From Syntrophobacterales bacterium (GTDB lineage: Bacteria; Desulfobacterota; Syntrophia; Syntrophales; UBA2192), in NCBI GenBank assembly GCA_018053845.1, contig JAGPKU010000015.1, forward strand, positions 1 to 44,284: a DNA stretch of 44,284 nt, given 5' to 3'. The position numbers were made by a program, and so were the translations under genes. Position 1 is the first letter of the stretch. Every line of letters starts with the position of its first letter. Positions 42,940-44,284 of the stretch are shown one piece after another. Below the pieces are notes generated by a model. The model did not search any database. It had not been told where the DNA came from and saw nothing but the letters and a program-made list of their open reading frames with translations.

Positions 42940-43955
42940 TCCAACAGTCCCTTGCTTCTGCACCATGCAATGGATCGCCGCATCCCCTCCCGCAGTTCGA
43001 TCGTGGGCGCGTATCCCAACTCGGCCCGCGCCTTGTCTACGCGGCAGGCGATGTTCTTGTTCATCTCGCCGGCGACATGGATATTCATCTCGTAGAGGCC
43101 CACCGACTGCAGGCGCTTGTCGGTCCACCCGCACAAATCGGATAGCGCCCCGGGAACGAACCGCGGCTTCAGGCTGACTCCCAACAGGTCGGCGACGGTC
43201 TCGTAGATCTCCAGCATGGAGTAGGGCCGACGGTCGGCGATCCAGTACAGGTTCCCCGCCGCCTTCTCCGACCGTGCGGCCAGGATGAGGGCTTGGCACG
43301 TGTTGTCCACGTAGGACATGGAGCGGAGGTTCTGCCCGCTGCCGAACACGATGGGCTTCCCGCTGCCGATCATCTTGAAGAAACGGGTCTGGCGCGCCGG
43401 CTGGCAGGGACCATAGAACCAGCAGGGCCGCAGGATGACCGTCTCGATCCGCCCCGCGTCATGGAATGCCCGCACCTCCAGTTCCGCGTAATACTTGCTC
43501 AGACCGTAATGCATGTAGGGACGGTAGGGCGACTCCTCCGTGAACGGCTCGTGGGCGGAGGGATTCAGGCCCGCCGGCGAGTTGGAGCTCACGTAGACGA
43601 ACCGCCGCACGCCGCAGTCCGCGGCGGCGTGCAGCAGGTGCCGCGTCCCCCGGGTGTTGATGTCGTAGACGCGCCGGACATGGAAGATCGGCGGATGGAT
43701 GATTCCCGCGATGTGGAAAAGCACGTCCATCCCTTCACAGACCCGGTGCAGGGCGTTTTGGGTGATGTCGGCCCGGGCGATCTCGATCCTCGGCGAGAGT
43801 TCCTCGATTTCGCGGGTCTCCGCCCCGGGCTCCACGACACAACGGATGCGGTCCCACGGCAGGGCGGGGCCCTGCCCTTCCTCGAAGCCGTGAACGAGGA
43901 TCTCCAGAAAACGGGTTCCCAGCCAGCCCGGGACGCCGGTGACGAGCACGTTCAT
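42936..43955 (-). CDS. NAD(P)-dependent epimerase/dehydratase (extended SDR)
   Basis: A 339-residue protein. The ATG at 43955 has AAGGAG upstream; the frame to 43994 is discarded. Cofactor site TGVPGWLG (6-13) with a GxxGxxG spacing; catalytic SSNS then HYGLSKYYAELEV, giving the YxxxK pair. The later FYGPCQPARQTRFFKMIGSG and SYVDNTCQALILA are typical of sugar-nucleotide epimerase or 3-beta-hydroxysterol-like SDRs. It is translationally coupled to the DPPR-synthase-like gene (4-bp overlap). The two SDRs of this locus are not close copies of each other. Confidence 0.92.
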   Translation of the reverse strand: MNVLVTGVPGWLGTRFLEILVHGFEEGQGPALPWDRIRCVVEPGAETREIEELSPRIEIARADITQNALHRVCEGMDVLFHIAGIIHPPIFHVRRVYDINTRGTRHLLHAAADCGVRRFVYVSSNSPAGLNPSAHEPFTEESPYRPYMHYGLSKYYAELEVRAFHDAGRIETVILRPCWFYGPCQPARQTRFFKMIGSGKPIVFGSGQNLRSMSYVDNTCQALILAARSEKAAGNLYWIADRRPYSMLEIYETVADLLGVSLKPRFVPGALSDLCGWTDKRLQSVGLYEMNIHVAGEMNKNIACRVDKARAELGYAPTIELREGMRRSIAWCRSKGLLE

Positions 43956-44085
43956 GCAGAACTCCTTGCCTGTTTTCCCTGCATCATCTCGCAAGTTCCG
44001 TGCCTTGCCGGAACGGCATGAAGGCTTCCATCCAACCTCTCTTTGCGACCCCGCTTCCCTCGGTCGCCGGTCCGTCCGCCCGCCG

Positions 44086-44283
44086 TCAGTGGTGCCGTCT
44101 GCCCGCGTACTCGATGATCGAGATGATCACGGTGATCAGGAAGGCCTGGCCCACCAGCAGGATGCTGTCGATCGTGCGGGCGTTGCGCAGGGCGATGGCG
44201 CTGATCCCCAGGGTGGCGGACAGGGTGTAGATGAAGAGGACGACCCTGCGCTTGTCCCCGAGCAGCTCGTGGAGCCGGTGATG
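44086..44283 (-). CDS. C-terminal fragment of a WecA/MraY-type polyprenyl-phosphate sugar-1-phosphate transferase
   Basis: The gene enters from the right edge and stops at a TGA (44086-44088); 65 residues are seen. The fragment begins HHRLHELLG, the conserved H-H-R segment that forms the nucleotide-sugar site in WecA/WbpL/MraY proteins, followed by two hydrophobic helices (VVLFIYTLSATLGISAIAL and SILLVGQAFLITVIISIIEYAG). Such enzymes start a lipid-linked glycan by moving a HexNAc-1-phosphate to undecaprenyl phosphate. It is upstream of the epimerase on the same strand with a gap of 130 bp. Confidence 0.72.
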   Translation of the reverse strand, partial: HHRLHELLGDKRRVVLFIYTLSATLGISAIALRNARTIDSILLVGQAFLITVIISIIEYAGRRHH

Positions 44284-44284
44284 C

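Noticed and set aside
40939-43955. the two SDRs as DprE1/DprE2
   Set aside because: DprE1 is an FAD oxidase of another fold, and both proteins here are extended SDRs with epimerase-like motifs, so I did not use those names.

Overview
The window is GC-rich, densely coded chromosomal DNA from a Gram-negative bacterium: it has a complete Tol-Pal system, an outer-membrane phospholipase A and many lipoproteins. The mix of genes suggests a Desulfobacterota (former Deltaproteobacteria) relative: a pyrR-pyrB-pyrC operon, two-gene glyQ/glyS, an ADP-forming acyl-CoA synthetase, and a CtpA / divergent deacetylase / TPR / DUF4292 order. That lineage call is inference; there is no rRNA or tRNA to anchor it. 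I see no integrase, transposase, prophage or CRISPR array.

Layout. 1-14,000 holds loosely connected accessory genes: the 3' end of a possible radical-SAM gene, a collagen-like secreted protein, a DUF1846 protein followed by a 58-residue protein and a lipoprotein with a possible caspase-like His/Cys pair, an alpha/beta hydrolase, a minus-strand operon (cysteine hydrolase, zincin, membrane protein, EamA transporter), small unknown proteins and an ADP-forming acyl-CoA synthetase. 14,000-18,300 has an MBL hydrolase, pldA with a CAP-domain secreted protein, and a MaoC / bile-acid-symporter-like pair. 18,400-26,000 runs on the plus strand: a small lipoprotein, a diguanylate cyclase, an orphan MinD/FlhG-type ATPase, ctpA, a divergent polysaccharide deacetylase, a TPR protein and a LolB-like lipoprotein, largely an envelope-maintenance set. 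26,100-31,140 is the tolQ-tolR-tolA-tolB-pal-cpoB operon on the minus strand. 31,470-38,700 holds housekeeping genes: pyrR-pyrB-pyrC behind a PyrR attenuator that can be drawn in full, recO, glyQ and glyS. 38,790-44,284 (minus strand) is a lipid-linked glycan locus: the end of a WecA-like phosphotransferase, two NAD(P)-dependent epimerases, a decaprenyl-phosphate phosphoribosyltransferase homologue and a GT-C-like membrane protein. A small broken gene lies at its end.

The most unusual structure is not a gene. At least nine intergenic spaces contain arrays of degenerate units with a strict period of 7, 8 or 9 nt. They start at or just after a stop codon, and most are followed by a complementary array of the same period just before the next gene. 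The two arrays can pair in several registers. The window also has other palindromic repeat families (dRS3-like, a 24-nt REP-like pair in opposite orientation, and CCCCCTC hairpins).
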